In this document: positions 1-7,500 of the stretch, one piece after another
Layout: each line of letters starts with the position of its first letter
Numbering within the stretch: position 1 is the stretch's first letter
NCBI GenBank assembly: GCA_046160725.1
Contig: JBJXHB010000285.1
Location: forward strand, 1-19,932
Reading direction: 5' to 3'
From: JBJXHB01 sp046160725
GTDB lineage: Bacteria; Pseudomonadota; Gammaproteobacteria; Burkholderiales; Burkholderiaceae_C
DNA: 19,932 bases
Program-made: the position numbers and the translations under genes
Notes under the pieces: model-generated
What the model was told of the DNA's origin: nothing
The model's input: the letters and a program-made list of their open reading frames with translations, nothing else
Database searches by the model: none

Positions 1-528
1 CGGGTTGGCCTGCAGCGGCTCCAGCACGCCGCCGATGCCCACGCCACCGGACAGGTGCACGTTGCGGCCGATCTGGGCGCAGGACCCGACGGTGGCCCAG
101 GTGTCGACCATCGTGCCCTCGTCGACATAGGCGCCGATGTTGACGTAGCTCGGCATCAGCACCACGTTGCGGCCGATGAAGCTGCCACGGCGGGCCACCG
201 CCGGCGGCACCACGCGCACGCCGCTGGCGCGCATCTGCGCCTCGTCCAGGTGCGCGAACTTGACCGGCACCTTGTCGAAGAAGCCCAGCTCCCCGGCCTT
301 CATCACCTGGTTGTCGTGCAGCCGGAAGTACAGCAGCACGGCCTTCTTGACCCACTGGTTGACGGTCCACTGGCCGACACCCTGGCGCTCGGCCACACGC
401 AGGCGGCCCTTGTTGAGCTCGCCGACCACCTGCTCCACGGCGGCGGCCACCTCCGGCGCGTTGACGGCGTTGATCGTGGCGCGGCTTTCCCAGGCGACGT
501 CGATGAGGGATTGCAGTTGGGCGGTCAT
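1..528 (-). CDS. dapD: 2,3,4,5-tetrahydropyridine-2,6-dicarboxylate N-succinyltransferase, partial (C-terminus beyond window)
   Basis: DapD transfers succinyl from succinyl-CoA to tetrahydrodipicolinate, the first committed step of the succinylase route to diaminopimelate and lysine; it is a cytoplasmic trimer. The visible 176 residues start with MTAQLQSLIDVAWESRA and include the N-terminal helical domain (WTVNQWVKKAVLLYFRL at about 53-69). They then enter the left-handed beta-helix with hexapeptide repeats (SYVNIGAYVDEGTMVDTWA, about 126-144), followed by the Gly-rich stretch LSGGVGIGGVLEP. Full-length family members are about 275 residues, so roughly 100 residues lie past base 1. The ATG at 528 gives the usual family N-terminus; no clear Shine-Dalgarno is visible. 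It begins 14 bases after dapC ends on the same strand, so the two are probably co-transcribed. Identification is confident. Confidence 0.96.
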   Translation of the reverse strand, partial: MTAQLQSLIDVAWESRATINAVNAPEVAAAVEQVVGELNKGRLRVAERQGVGQWTVNQWVKKAVLLYFRLHDNQVMKAGELGFFDKVPVKFAHLDEAQMRASGVRVVPPAVARRGSFIGRNVVLMPSYVNIGAYVDEGTMVDTWATVGSCAQIGRNVHLSGGVGIGGVLEPLQANP

Positions 529-542
529 GGGGTCGGCAAGGG

Positions 543-1748
543 TCAGGCTGAGGCGCTGAATGCGCGGGTGAAATCGACGATGCGGTGGGCGGCTTCCAGG
601 CACTCGGCCGGCTCGGCCACGAGAGCCATGCGGATGCGGCCCTGGCCCGGATTGACGCCATGTGACGACCGGGCCAGCAGGCTGCCCGGCAGGACGGTCA
701 CATTGTATTGAGCCAGCAAGCCCTGCGCGAAGGCCACGTCGTCCCCTCCAGGCACCGCGGCCCAGAGGTAGAAGCCGGCATCGGGCAGGCGCACCTGCAG
801 CACGGTGGCCAGCACTGGCGTGACGGACTCGAACTTGGCGCGGTACAGCGCGCGGTTGGTCTCGACGTGGGTCTCGTCGGCCCAGGCGGCCTGGCTGGCG
901 CGCTGCACGGGCAGGCTCATGGCGCTGCCGTGATAAGTGCGGTACAGCAGGAAGCCTTTCAGGATGGCGGCGTCGCCCGCGACAAAGCCCGAACGCAGCC
1001 CAGGCACGTTGGAGCGCTTGGACAGCGAGGTCAGCAGCACCACGCGGCGCAGGTCATGGCGGCCCAGGGCCTGTGCCGCCTGCAGCACGCCCAGGGGTGG
1101 GGCACCCTGGAACCAGATCTCGGAGTAGCACTCGTCACTGGCGATGACAAAGCCATAGCGGTCGCTGAGGTCGAACAACAGCCGCCATTCCTCCAGCCCC
1201 GCCACTGCACCGGTGGGGTTTCCGGGCGAGCAGACATAGATCAGCCGGGTGCGGGCCCATGTGCTGTCGGGTATGGCTTGCCAATCCGGCGCAAAGTTGC
1301 GCGCCGGGTCGCTGTTGGCAAACACCGGCGTGGCGCCCGCCAGCAGCGCGGCGCCTTCGTAGATCTGATAGAACGGATTGGGACAGACCACCACTGCGTC
1401 ACGGTCGTCTGGGTCGACCACGGCCTGTGCCAGCGCGAACAGCGCCTCGCGCGTGCCGTTGACCGGCAGCACCTGGGTCACGGGGTCCAGGCTGGCGCCA
1501 TAGCGTCGGCGCACCCAGTCCGCGCAGGCCCTGCGCAAGGCAGGCTCCCCCGCTGTTGCCGGATAGGAAGACAGGCCGTCCAGTGCATCGATCAGCGCCT
1601 GGCGGATGAAGGCCGGCGTGGCATGGCGGGGCTCGCCGATGCCAAGGCTGATCGGCGAAAGGTGTGCCGGCGGCCGGATGCCGGCGGTGAGCTCGCGAAG
1701 CCGCTCGAAGGGGTAGGGCTGCAGCCGGTCCAGCCGGGGATTCATCAT
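543..1748 (-). CDS. dapC: succinyldiaminopimelate transaminase (class I/II PLP aminotransferase)
   Basis: DapC is a PLP-dependent aminotransferase that converts N-succinyl-2-amino-6-ketopimelate to N-succinyl-LL-diaminopimelate using glutamate. The 401-residue product shows fold-type I landmarks: SPGNPTGA (174-181), ASDECYSE (203-210, Asp205 expected to contact the pyridine nitrogen), the PLP lysine in SLSKRSN (Lys244) and Arg252 in GLRSGF. The reading frame stays open upstream to 1841, but the ATG at 1748 was chosen because MNPRLDRLQPYPFERL matches the usual start of the family; a second ATG follows at 1745. No Shine-Dalgarno is seen, and a -10-like GATAAT lies just upstream. The function is assigned from the fold plus the adjacent dapD; other aminotransferases of this class look similar, so specificity is inferred. 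Confidence 0.92.
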   Translation of the reverse strand: MMNPRLDRLQPYPFERLRELTAGIRPPAHLSPISLGIGEPRHATPAFIRQALIDALDGLSSYPATAGEPALRRACADWVRRRYGASLDPVTQVLPVNGTREALFALAQAVVDPDDRDAVVVCPNPFYQIYEGAALLAGATPVFANSDPARNFAPDWQAIPDSTWARTRLIYVCSPGNPTGAVAGLEEWRLLFDLSDRYGFVIASDECYSEIWFQGAPPLGVLQAAQALGRHDLRRVVLLTSLSKRSNVPGLRSGFVAGDAAILKGFLLYRTYHGSAMSLPVQRASQAAWADETHVETNRALYRAKFESVTPVLATVLQVRLPDAGFYLWAAVPGGDDVAFAQGLLAQYNVTVLPGSLLARSSHGVNPGQGRIRMALVAEPAECLEAAHRIVDFTRAFSASA

Positions 1749-1754
1749 CGCGGG

Positions 1755-1760
1755 ATTATC
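1755..1760 (-). promoter_or_regulatory. candidate -10 element for dapC (possible leaderless start)
   Basis: On the minus strand GATAAT (5 of 6 matches to TATAAT) ends six bases before the dapC ATG at 1748. The start site expected about 7 bases downstream would fall on that ATG. The -35 region is poor: the best is TTCGCG at 16-base spacing (3 of 6). Seen by eye only; it could be chance, since dapC may also be read from the upstream SET gene. Confidence 0.25.
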
Positions 1761-1809
1761 GGACGCGGTCTGCCGACGCGAACGCCCAGCGCGCCAAGCC
1801 AACCCGGGT

Positions 1810-2277
1810 TCAAAGCCAGCCGATGCAGCCCGGCACGCCACATCGACAACGCAGCGTGCCCTCGTGGTGGGTCTCGCCGTAGTTGACCGTGATTTCGGCG
1901 CCGGGCGCTATGGACCGGATGGCATAGAACTCGATGCGCCCGGCGCGGATCGACAGCCGTGCATTCGGCTGACAGCTGTGATTCGTGAAACGCATCGGAT
2001 CGCTGGACGACGAGGCGTCGATGGCCTTGCGATGTGACAGCTCAACGATCATGATGCGGCGTTGGGCAGCGGCACGTCGACGCGCCTCAGCCACGCTGAT
2101 GGCCTGGCCGCGGATCTCGCCGATCTTTCGCCGCTCGGGGATGGCGACCGCCGCAAAGACACCGTGGCCGTCAATGGCACTGCGGCGGACGTCGACCGCA
2201 AACTTCTGATACGTCGGTGTGCCGACGACGGGAGCGGGTGCGGCCAAGGCGGCTACTTTTTCTGCTGGGCCGACCAA
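1810..2277 (-). CDS. SET-domain protein (putative lysine methyltransferase) with post-SET zinc motif
   Basis: SET domains transfer methyl from S-adenosylmethionine to protein lysines. This 155-residue protein is little more than the domain: the opening motif SAIDGHGVFA (33-42), the pseudo-knot motif FTNHSCQPNARL (97-108), VNYGE with the likely catalytic-pocket Tyr133, and a post-SET tail CRCGVPGC (144-151). Cys102, Cys144, Cys146 and Cys151 together match the zinc tetrad of post-SET enzymes. The start is uncertain: TTG at 2277 overlaps the end of the peroxiredoxin gene by 25 bases, while TTG at 2247 lies 5 bases after that gene's stop codon; both suggest translational coupling. No ATG precedes the domain. 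The substrate is unknown. dapC begins 61 bases downstream. Confidence 0.85.
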   Translation of the reverse strand: MVGPAEKVAALAAPAPVVGTPTYQKFAVDVRRSAIDGHGVFAAVAIPERRKIGEIRGQAISVAEARRRAAAQRRIMIVELSHRKAIDASSSSDPMRFTNHSCQPNARLSIRAGRIEFYAIRSIAPGAEITVNYGETHHEGTLRCRCGVPGCIGWL

Positions 2278-2807
2278 CCCTTGAGTGCGGCCATGACGTT
2301 GGAGACGTGGCGCAGCGGGTTCAGACTGGTGTACTGGTAGACGATGCGCCCATCGGGTGAGATCACGTAGGACGTCCGGCTGGCCCAGTCGGGCTTCAAG
2401 GTCAGCACCGCGTCATAGGACTTCATCACGGACTGGGTGACGTCGGCGCCGACCGCAAACTTGCTGCGGCATTCGGTGGTGGAGAAGCGCTTCAGCGTCT
2501 CGATGTCGTCATGGGACACACCGATCACCGTGGCCCCAAGGGCCTTGAAGTCGTCGCTGGCGTCGGCGAAGCGGTTGGCCTCGATCGTGCAGCCGGTCGA
2601 GAACGCGGCCGGAAAGAAGTACAGCACCACCGGCCCCTTCTTCAGGTACTCGGCCAAGCTGAACCGGAAGACATTGCCGCCCAGCGAGGCGTCGATGGAA
2701 AACTCCGGCGCCTTCTCGCCGACGTCCAGGGCCGCCCTGGCGGGCGGTGCCAACAGCAGGCAGGCCGACAAAAGGCCAATGGACAGCGGCATCAGGATCT
2801 TGCGCAT
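2253..2807 (-). CDS. exported peroxiredoxin (BCP/AhpC-TSA-like redoxin)
   Basis: Peroxiredoxins reduce hydroperoxides with a peroxidatic cysteine. The 184-residue protein starts with a basic, hydrophobic signal peptide (1-25; cleavage probably after PPARA). The redoxin domain follows, with FFPAAFSTGCTIEA placing the peroxidatic Cys at 73 and the conserved Arg at 144 (ASRTSYVI). Cys113 (TTECRSK) is the only other cysteine in the mature part and could be a resolving residue. The residue usually Thr four before-Cys-loop position appears as Ser70 (P-A-A-F-S-T-G-C versus P-x-x-x-T-x-x-C). LSAC at 13-16 also fits a lipobox, so a lipoprotein is possible, though the hydrophobic run continues past it. 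Start is the ATG at 2807. The SET gene follows with overlap or near-contact. Confidence 0.88.
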   Translation of the reverse strand: MRKILMPLSIGLLSACLLLAPPARAALDVGEKAPEFSIDASLGGNVFRFSLAEYLKKGPVVLYFFPAAFSTGCTIEANRFADASDDFKALGATVIGVSHDDIETLKRFSTTECRSKFAVGADVTQSVMKSYDAVLTLKPDWASRTSYVISPDGRIVYQYTSLNPLRHVSNVMAALKGWSAQQKK

Positions 2808-3016
2808 GGCGGGGCGTCCGGTTCGGGGATGGAGCAGGCGCGGATGATACGAACAGCGTCCGCAAGCGAATGGAGCGGAACTGCCATGTCCACATGTCAG
2901 CTGTGTCATCATCGTCTGCGCCAGTCCCGGCATGGCATTCCAGCCCACCAAGACGCGTCGCAGCGGTCTGGCGCTGACCCTGACAGCGGGGCGAAACCTG
3001 GAGCGGAAATCCCGAC
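2808..3016. other. divergent intergenic region (209 bp)
   Basis: It separates the peroxiredoxin gene (minus) from the unrecognised gene at 3017 (plus) and must hold promoters for both unless they are read from within coding DNA. It contains a TATCAT on the minus strand (2844-2849) and a short inverted repeat, CATGT-CC-ACATG, at 2885-2896. A 44-codon frame at 2886-3020 ends in ATGA overlap with the 3017 gene, but has weak coding bias. Confidence 0.6.
2844..2849 (-). promoter_or_regulatory. candidate -10 element for the peroxiredoxin gene
   Basis: TATCAT on the minus strand matches TATAAT at 5 of 6 positions and sits 36 bases upstream of the ATG at 2807, giving a 5' leader of about 30 bases. 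No convincing -35 lies at 16-18 base spacing (CATTCG at 17), so an extended or activator-dependent promoter, or chance, are all possible. Confidence 0.25.
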
Positions 3017-3856
3017 ATGATCCCGGTCGACTATCCCTACGCGCTGGCCGCGGCGCGCTGGGAAGAGCAGGAAAAGCTGGCGCTGAAGGCCGTGCCGCAG
3101 CTGGAGCGCGTCGGCCTGGCTGACGCGCTGCGGCGGCTGCGGCGCGCGCACGACGCCTGCGACCTGGATGGCTTTGACAGCCGGCAACCGGCCCAGCCCG
3201 CCGACGTGGCCACACGCCTGTCGCAGATGGAGTCGCAAGGCGTGGCCAAGGTGCGGGCTGTGGCCGACATCGCGTCCGAGGTGCGCAACCTGGCATCGCA
3301 GTTCGAAAAGATGTGCGCCAAGGAGGCCGCCGTGCCCAAACCGGCGCTGAACCTGGCGCAGACCATCCAGCGCTTTGCCGCCACATTGGGCAGCAAATGG
3401 AACGTCGAGCTGGCGGATGCCCGCTCGCGCCTGAAGCAATGGCAGAGCGCAGCGGCCCTGGAGTCGGGAGAGTTGCGGATGCTGCGGCGTCGGCTGGACG
3501 AGGGGCTGCGCCAGGTGCGGGCGCTGGCGCCCAAGCCGGGTGCCACGCCCGACCCGGACAAGCCCCCACGGCGCATTGCCTTCCTGGCGCTGGCCAGCGC
3601 CGACGACTGCAAGGTCATCATGGCCGAGAACATCACCAGCAACCATCGCAACCTGCTGGCCGGCCTGATGGGCAGCGGTGGCGCCAGCCTGCGGCCGATT
3701 CGGGGCAACTGTGTCTGGGAGAACGGCGCCTATACCTTCGTCAGCGACCGAGCCAGCAGTTCGCTGGCCAAGCGCCTGAAGCTGGCCATTTCCGAAGCCA
3801 CACGGCGCAGCGTGCCGGTCAAGGCGCGCCGGCCCGGCACCAAGCCGGCTGCGTAG
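3017..3856 (+). CDS. hypothetical protein, helix-rich, family not recognised
   Basis: I do not recognise this 279-residue protein. Residues 1-170 are rich in Ala, Leu, Arg and Glu with long runs predicted helical (for example 15-48 and 62-103). A low-complexity linker APKPGATPDPDKPP (171-184) leads to a C-terminal part that looks alpha/beta: RRIAFLALASADD (185-197), VIMAENITSNHRNLLAGLMG, then NCVWENGAYTFVSD (231-244) and a basic tail. There is no signal peptide or membrane span. Third-position GC is high across the frame, supporting real coding. The ATG at 3017 is preceded by GGAG about 13 bases upstream. It stands alone, divergent from the peroxiredoxin and convergent with queF (27-base gap). 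No function is proposed. Confidence 0.8.
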   Translation: MIPVDYPYALAAARWEEQEKLALKAVPQLERVGLADALRRLRRAHDACDLDGFDSRQPAQPADVATRLSQMESQGVAKVRAVADIASEVRNLASQFEKMCAKEAAVPKPALNLAQTIQRFAATLGSKWNVELADARSRLKQWQSAAALESGELRMLRRRLDEGLRQVRALAPKPGATPDPDKPPRRIAFLALASADDCKVIMAENITSNHRNLLAGLMGSGGASLRPIRGNCVWENGAYTFVSDRASSSLAKRLKLAISEATRRSVPVKARRPGTKPAA

Positions 3857-3883
3857 TCCGGTCTGCGAGCCGGCCCCGACGAC

Positions 3884-4348
3884 TCAGTGGCCCGCGGTTG
3901 ACGCGGGCAGGACGTCCAGGTCGATGCGTGCGGCCGGCTGCCAGCCCTTGCGGCGGTGCTCGACCACGATGTCGGTGTGAATGCCGCCACGCACGAACCA
4001 GCGCGCGGTGACACGCGCAAACCGCGGCGACGCCGCGGCAACCAGATCATCCAGGATGCGGTTGGTGACCGCCTCGTGGAAGGCGCCCTCGTCGCGGTAG
4101 CTCCAGAAGTACATCTTCAGGCTCTTCAGCTCGATGCAGCGATTGTCGCAGACCATGTCGATGCTGAAGTGCGCAAAGTCCGGCTGGCCCGTCAACGGGC
4201 ACAGGCAGGTGAACTCAGGCACCTCGAAGCGGATGCGGTAGTCGCGTTGCGGTGCCGGGTTGTCGAAGGTATGCAGCTCGCGGCTGGGCGCACTGGGCGG
4301 GTTGGGCGGCAGCGCGCGCTCGCGCGTGGCCAGTGGCTTCTTTGGCAT
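3884..4348 (-). CDS. queF: NADPH-dependent 7-cyano-7-deazaguanine reductase (preQ0 reductase), unimodular
   Basis: QueF reduces the nitrile of preQ0 to the aminomethyl of preQ1 with two NADPH, on the way to queuosine in tRNA. At 154 residues it is the short, unimodular type. The active site is in FTCLCPLTGQPDFAHF: Cys50 forms the thioimide and Asp57 is the general acid. The QueF signature ELKSLKMY (73-80) and the following FHEA are intact. The ATG at 4348 was chosen because the earlier reading frame, back to 4537, is Pro/Ala-rich and lacks family similarity; no strong Shine-Dalgarno precedes it. No other queuosine gene is adjacent. It is divergent from smc, with 197 bases between the starts. 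Confidence 0.95.
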   Translation of the reverse strand: MPKKPLATRERALPPNPPSAPSRELHTFDNPAPQRDYRIRFEVPEFTCLCPLTGQPDFAHFSIDMVCDNRCIELKSLKMYFWSYRDEGAFHEAVTNRILDDLVAAASPRFARVTARWFVRGGIHTDIVVEHRRKGWQPAARIDLDVLPASTAGH

Positions 4349-4545
4349 GGTCAATGAAGGCGTGGATGCGGGGCGGCCCGGCGGGCCTTTGGTTGCCGCC
4401 GCAGCAGGCGCGGCGCAGGGGCTCTGCCAGGGGTCGGGAGGGGGCGCGATGCTAACATCCGCCCCTGCCTCGCGATGCCGCCCGACCTGTCGTCCGGCGG
4501 CATTTTTCCAAGACAAATCAACCACTTGCGGCTGCATACCCGCGC
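4349..4545. other. divergent intergenic region between queF and smc
   Basis: This 197-base gap must supply upstream signals for both genes. On the plus strand TGCTAACAT (4450-4458) resembles an extended -10 (TAACAT, 4 of 6) but has no -35 I would accept. A plus-strand intrinsic terminator occupies 4475-4507. Neither smc nor queF shows a clear Shine-Dalgarno at its end of the gap. Confidence 0.5.
4475..4507 (+). terminator. intrinsic terminator or attenuator upstream of smc
   Basis: ATGCCGCC (4475-4482) pairs perfectly with GGCGGCAT (4496-4503). Inside, after one C-C mismatch, GAC pairs with GTC around a five-base loop. A run of T follows directly (4503-4507). The form is a classic Rho-independent terminator and is directional to the plus strand. 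It ends 38 bases before the smc ATG, in a region with no upstream plus-strand gene nearer than 3017-3856. Confidence 0.7.
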
Positions 4546-7500
4546 ATGCGACTCAGTCAGATCAAGCTCGCCGGATTCAAGTCCTTTGCCGACCCGACGA
4601 CCTTTCAATTGCCCGGTCAAAGGGTAGGCGTCGTCGGCCCCAATGGTTGCGGCAAGTCCAACATCATCGACGCGGTGCGTTGGGTGCTGGGCGAGAGCAA
4701 GGCCAGCGAGCTGCGCGGCGAGTCGATGCAGGACGTCATCTTCAACGGCTCGACCAGCCGCAAGCCGGCCGCGCGCGCCAGCGTCGAGCTGGTCTTCGAC
4801 AACAGCGCCGCCCGTGCCGGCGGGCCATGGAACCAGTACGCCGAGCTGGCCGTGCGCCGCGTGCTGACACGCGACGGCACCTCCAGCTACTTCATCAACA
4901 ACCAGCCGGTTCGGCGGCGCGATGTCCAGGACGTGTTCCTCGGCACCGGGCTGGGGCCGCGCGCCTACGCCATCATCGGCCAGGGCACGATCAGCCGCAT
5001 CATCGAGTCGCGACCCGAGGAACTGCGGCTGTTCCTGGAGGAGGCCGCCGGCGTCTCCAAGTACAAGGAGCGCCGCCGCGAGACCGAGAACCGCATCAAG
5101 GACACGCGCGAGAACCTGACCCGGGTCGATGACATCCTGCGCGAGCTGGGCAGCAACCTGGCGCGCCTGGAGCAGCAGGCCGAGGTGGCCCAGCAGTACC
5201 GCGCGCTGCAGGAGCGCGGTGCGCTGCGGCTGCATCAATTGTGGTTCCTCAAGCACCGCGACGCTGCCGGCGAGGCGACCCGCGTGCAGAAGGCCGTCGA
5301 CGAGGCCGTCAACGCCCTGGAAGGCCGCGTCGCCGAATTGCGTCATCTGGAGGCGGCACAGGAGCAGCGCCGTCAGGGCCACTATGAGCAGGGGCAGGCG
5401 CTGCACTTCGCGCAGGGCGCCCTGGCCGAGGCGGCCCTGGAGCTGACGCGCATCGAGGACCGCATCCGCCACGTGGCCGACAGCCGCCAGCGCGTGCAGC
5501 AGCGTATCGCCGAGCTGACGGCGCAGACTCGGCAGTGGGACCAGCAGCGTGGGCAGGCCGAGACGGAGCTGGCTGAGGTGGCTGTCCGCATCGAGGCCAC
5601 GCAGGAGCAGGCCGACCTGCTGGCGGCCCAGGCCGAGGAGGCCCAGGGTGGCCTGCCGGAGATCGAGGCGGCCTGGCGCAGCGCCCAGGCGCAGGCCAAC
5701 GACCAGCAGCGCGCGGCCAGCGCCGTCTCGCAGCAGATCCAGCTCGGTGCGGCGGAGTCGCGCCATGTCGATGAGCAGCGACGCCAGGTGATGTCCCGGC
5801 TGGAGCGCCTGCAGGGCGAGGGCCGGCAGCTCAGCGCGCCCGACATGGTCCGCTTAGGCGATGTCGCCGAGCGCATCGGCGTGGCCGAGACGCAGCGCGA
5901 CGAGGCGGATGCGCGGCTGCATGAGTTGCAGGAGCGGGCGCCGGCGCTGGAGGACGAGCGGCGCGAGCAGGCGGCCCGGGCCCAGGCGGATGCCCAACGC
6001 CTGGCCGAACTTGCCGCCCGCGGCCAGGCGCTGCGGGCGCTGCAGGAGAAGGTGCAGACCGAGGGCAAGCTCAAGCCCTGGCTGGCGCGGCACGGCCTGG
6101 AGGGCCTGCAGGGCCTGTGGACCCGGCTGCATGTGGAGGCCGGCTGGGAGCCGGCGCTGGAGGCGGCGCTGCGTGAGCGGCTGGGCGCGGTGGAGATCCA
6201 GCGCCTGGAGATGGTGCGCGCCTTCGCCACCGACGCGCCGCCGGCGCGCCTGGCCTTCTACAGCCTGCAGGACAACCCGCCGCCGGCATCGGCTGGCAAC
6301 GGTCTGCCCCGTCTGGCCGACCTGGTGCGGCTGCCGGCCGAGTCCGCCGGCCTGCGCGCCCTGCTGGCCGACTGGCTGGAGGGCGCCTATACCGCCGCGA
6401 GCTTCGATGAGGCGCTGGCGCGGCGCGCCCGCCTGGCGCACGGCGAGATCATCGTCACGCGTGAGGGCCATGCGGTGTCGCGCAGTGCGGTCAGCTTCTA
6501 CGCCCCGGACAGCGAGCAGGCCGGGTTGCTGGCGAGGGCGCAGGAGATCGAGAACCTGGAGCGTGCGCACCGGGCCCAAGGGCTGATCGCGGACGAGTCC
6601 CGGACCATGCTGGTGCGCCTGGAGGCGGCCTGCAGCGACATCCAGCAGCAGCTGGCTCAGGCTCGTCGGCAGGCCGCCGAGGCCCAAGGCATCGCCCATC
6701 GGCTGCAGATGGAGCATCAGCAACTGCGCCAGCAGGCCGATGCCGCCGTGGCACGCCGCCAGCAGCTGGACGCCGAGCAGGCGGACCTCCAGGGGCAACT
6801 GGAGGCGCTGGACGCCCGGCGCGACGAGGCCGAGGGGCGGCTGGCCTCGCTGGACGAAGACCTGGCCGACGCGCAGCAGCGGCATGCCGACCTGGAGGAC
6901 GCCGCGATCCGTGCCGAGCGCGGCCTGGCCGATGCCCGGACCCAGCTGCGCGCGTTGGAGACCCGCGCTCAGGAGTTCCGCTTTGAGGCCCGCGCGCTGA
7001 CGGCCCGCAGCGCCGAGCTGCAACGCCTGATCGACACCGCACAGGCGCAGGTTCGTGGCAATGCCGACAGTGGCGCCCAGATGGAGATGGAGCTGGGGCA
7101 ACTCGACAGCGCCGCGGCGCAGTCCGGGTTGCAGGGTGCGCTGGAACTGAAGCTGACGCGTGAGACCGAGCTGGTCGCGCAGCGGGCCCACTATGACGAA
7201 GGTGCTGCCGCCATGCGCCAGGGCGATGAGCAGCGGCTCGCGCTGGAGCAGTCGCTGGAGCCGCAGCGCGCCCGCATCACCCAGTTGCAGCTGGAGCTGC
7301 AGGCGGCCCAGCTGGGCGGCGCGCAATACCTGGAGCAGTTGCAGGCGGCCCAGGTCGACCTGGAGGCCCTGGCCGCTGGCGTCGAGCAGGAGCGTGTGCG
7401 CCTGACCGGCCTGCAGGCCGAGATCGACCGCATCAATCGCGATATCAACGACCTGGGTGCGGTCAATCTGGCGGCCCTGGAGGAGCTGACGACGGCGCGG

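Noticed and set aside
708..1886. 392-codon plus-strand open frame opposite dapC
   Set aside because: It is fully antisense to a well-supported gene. The product is His/Arg/Gln/Gly-rich with no domain, as expected from the complementary strand of high-GC coding DNA.
3564..3646. Minus-strand frames through the 3017-3856 gene (245 and 223 codons)
   Set aside because: The plus-strand frame has stronger third-position bias and a plausible ribosome site; the minus products look like antisense low-complexity sequence.
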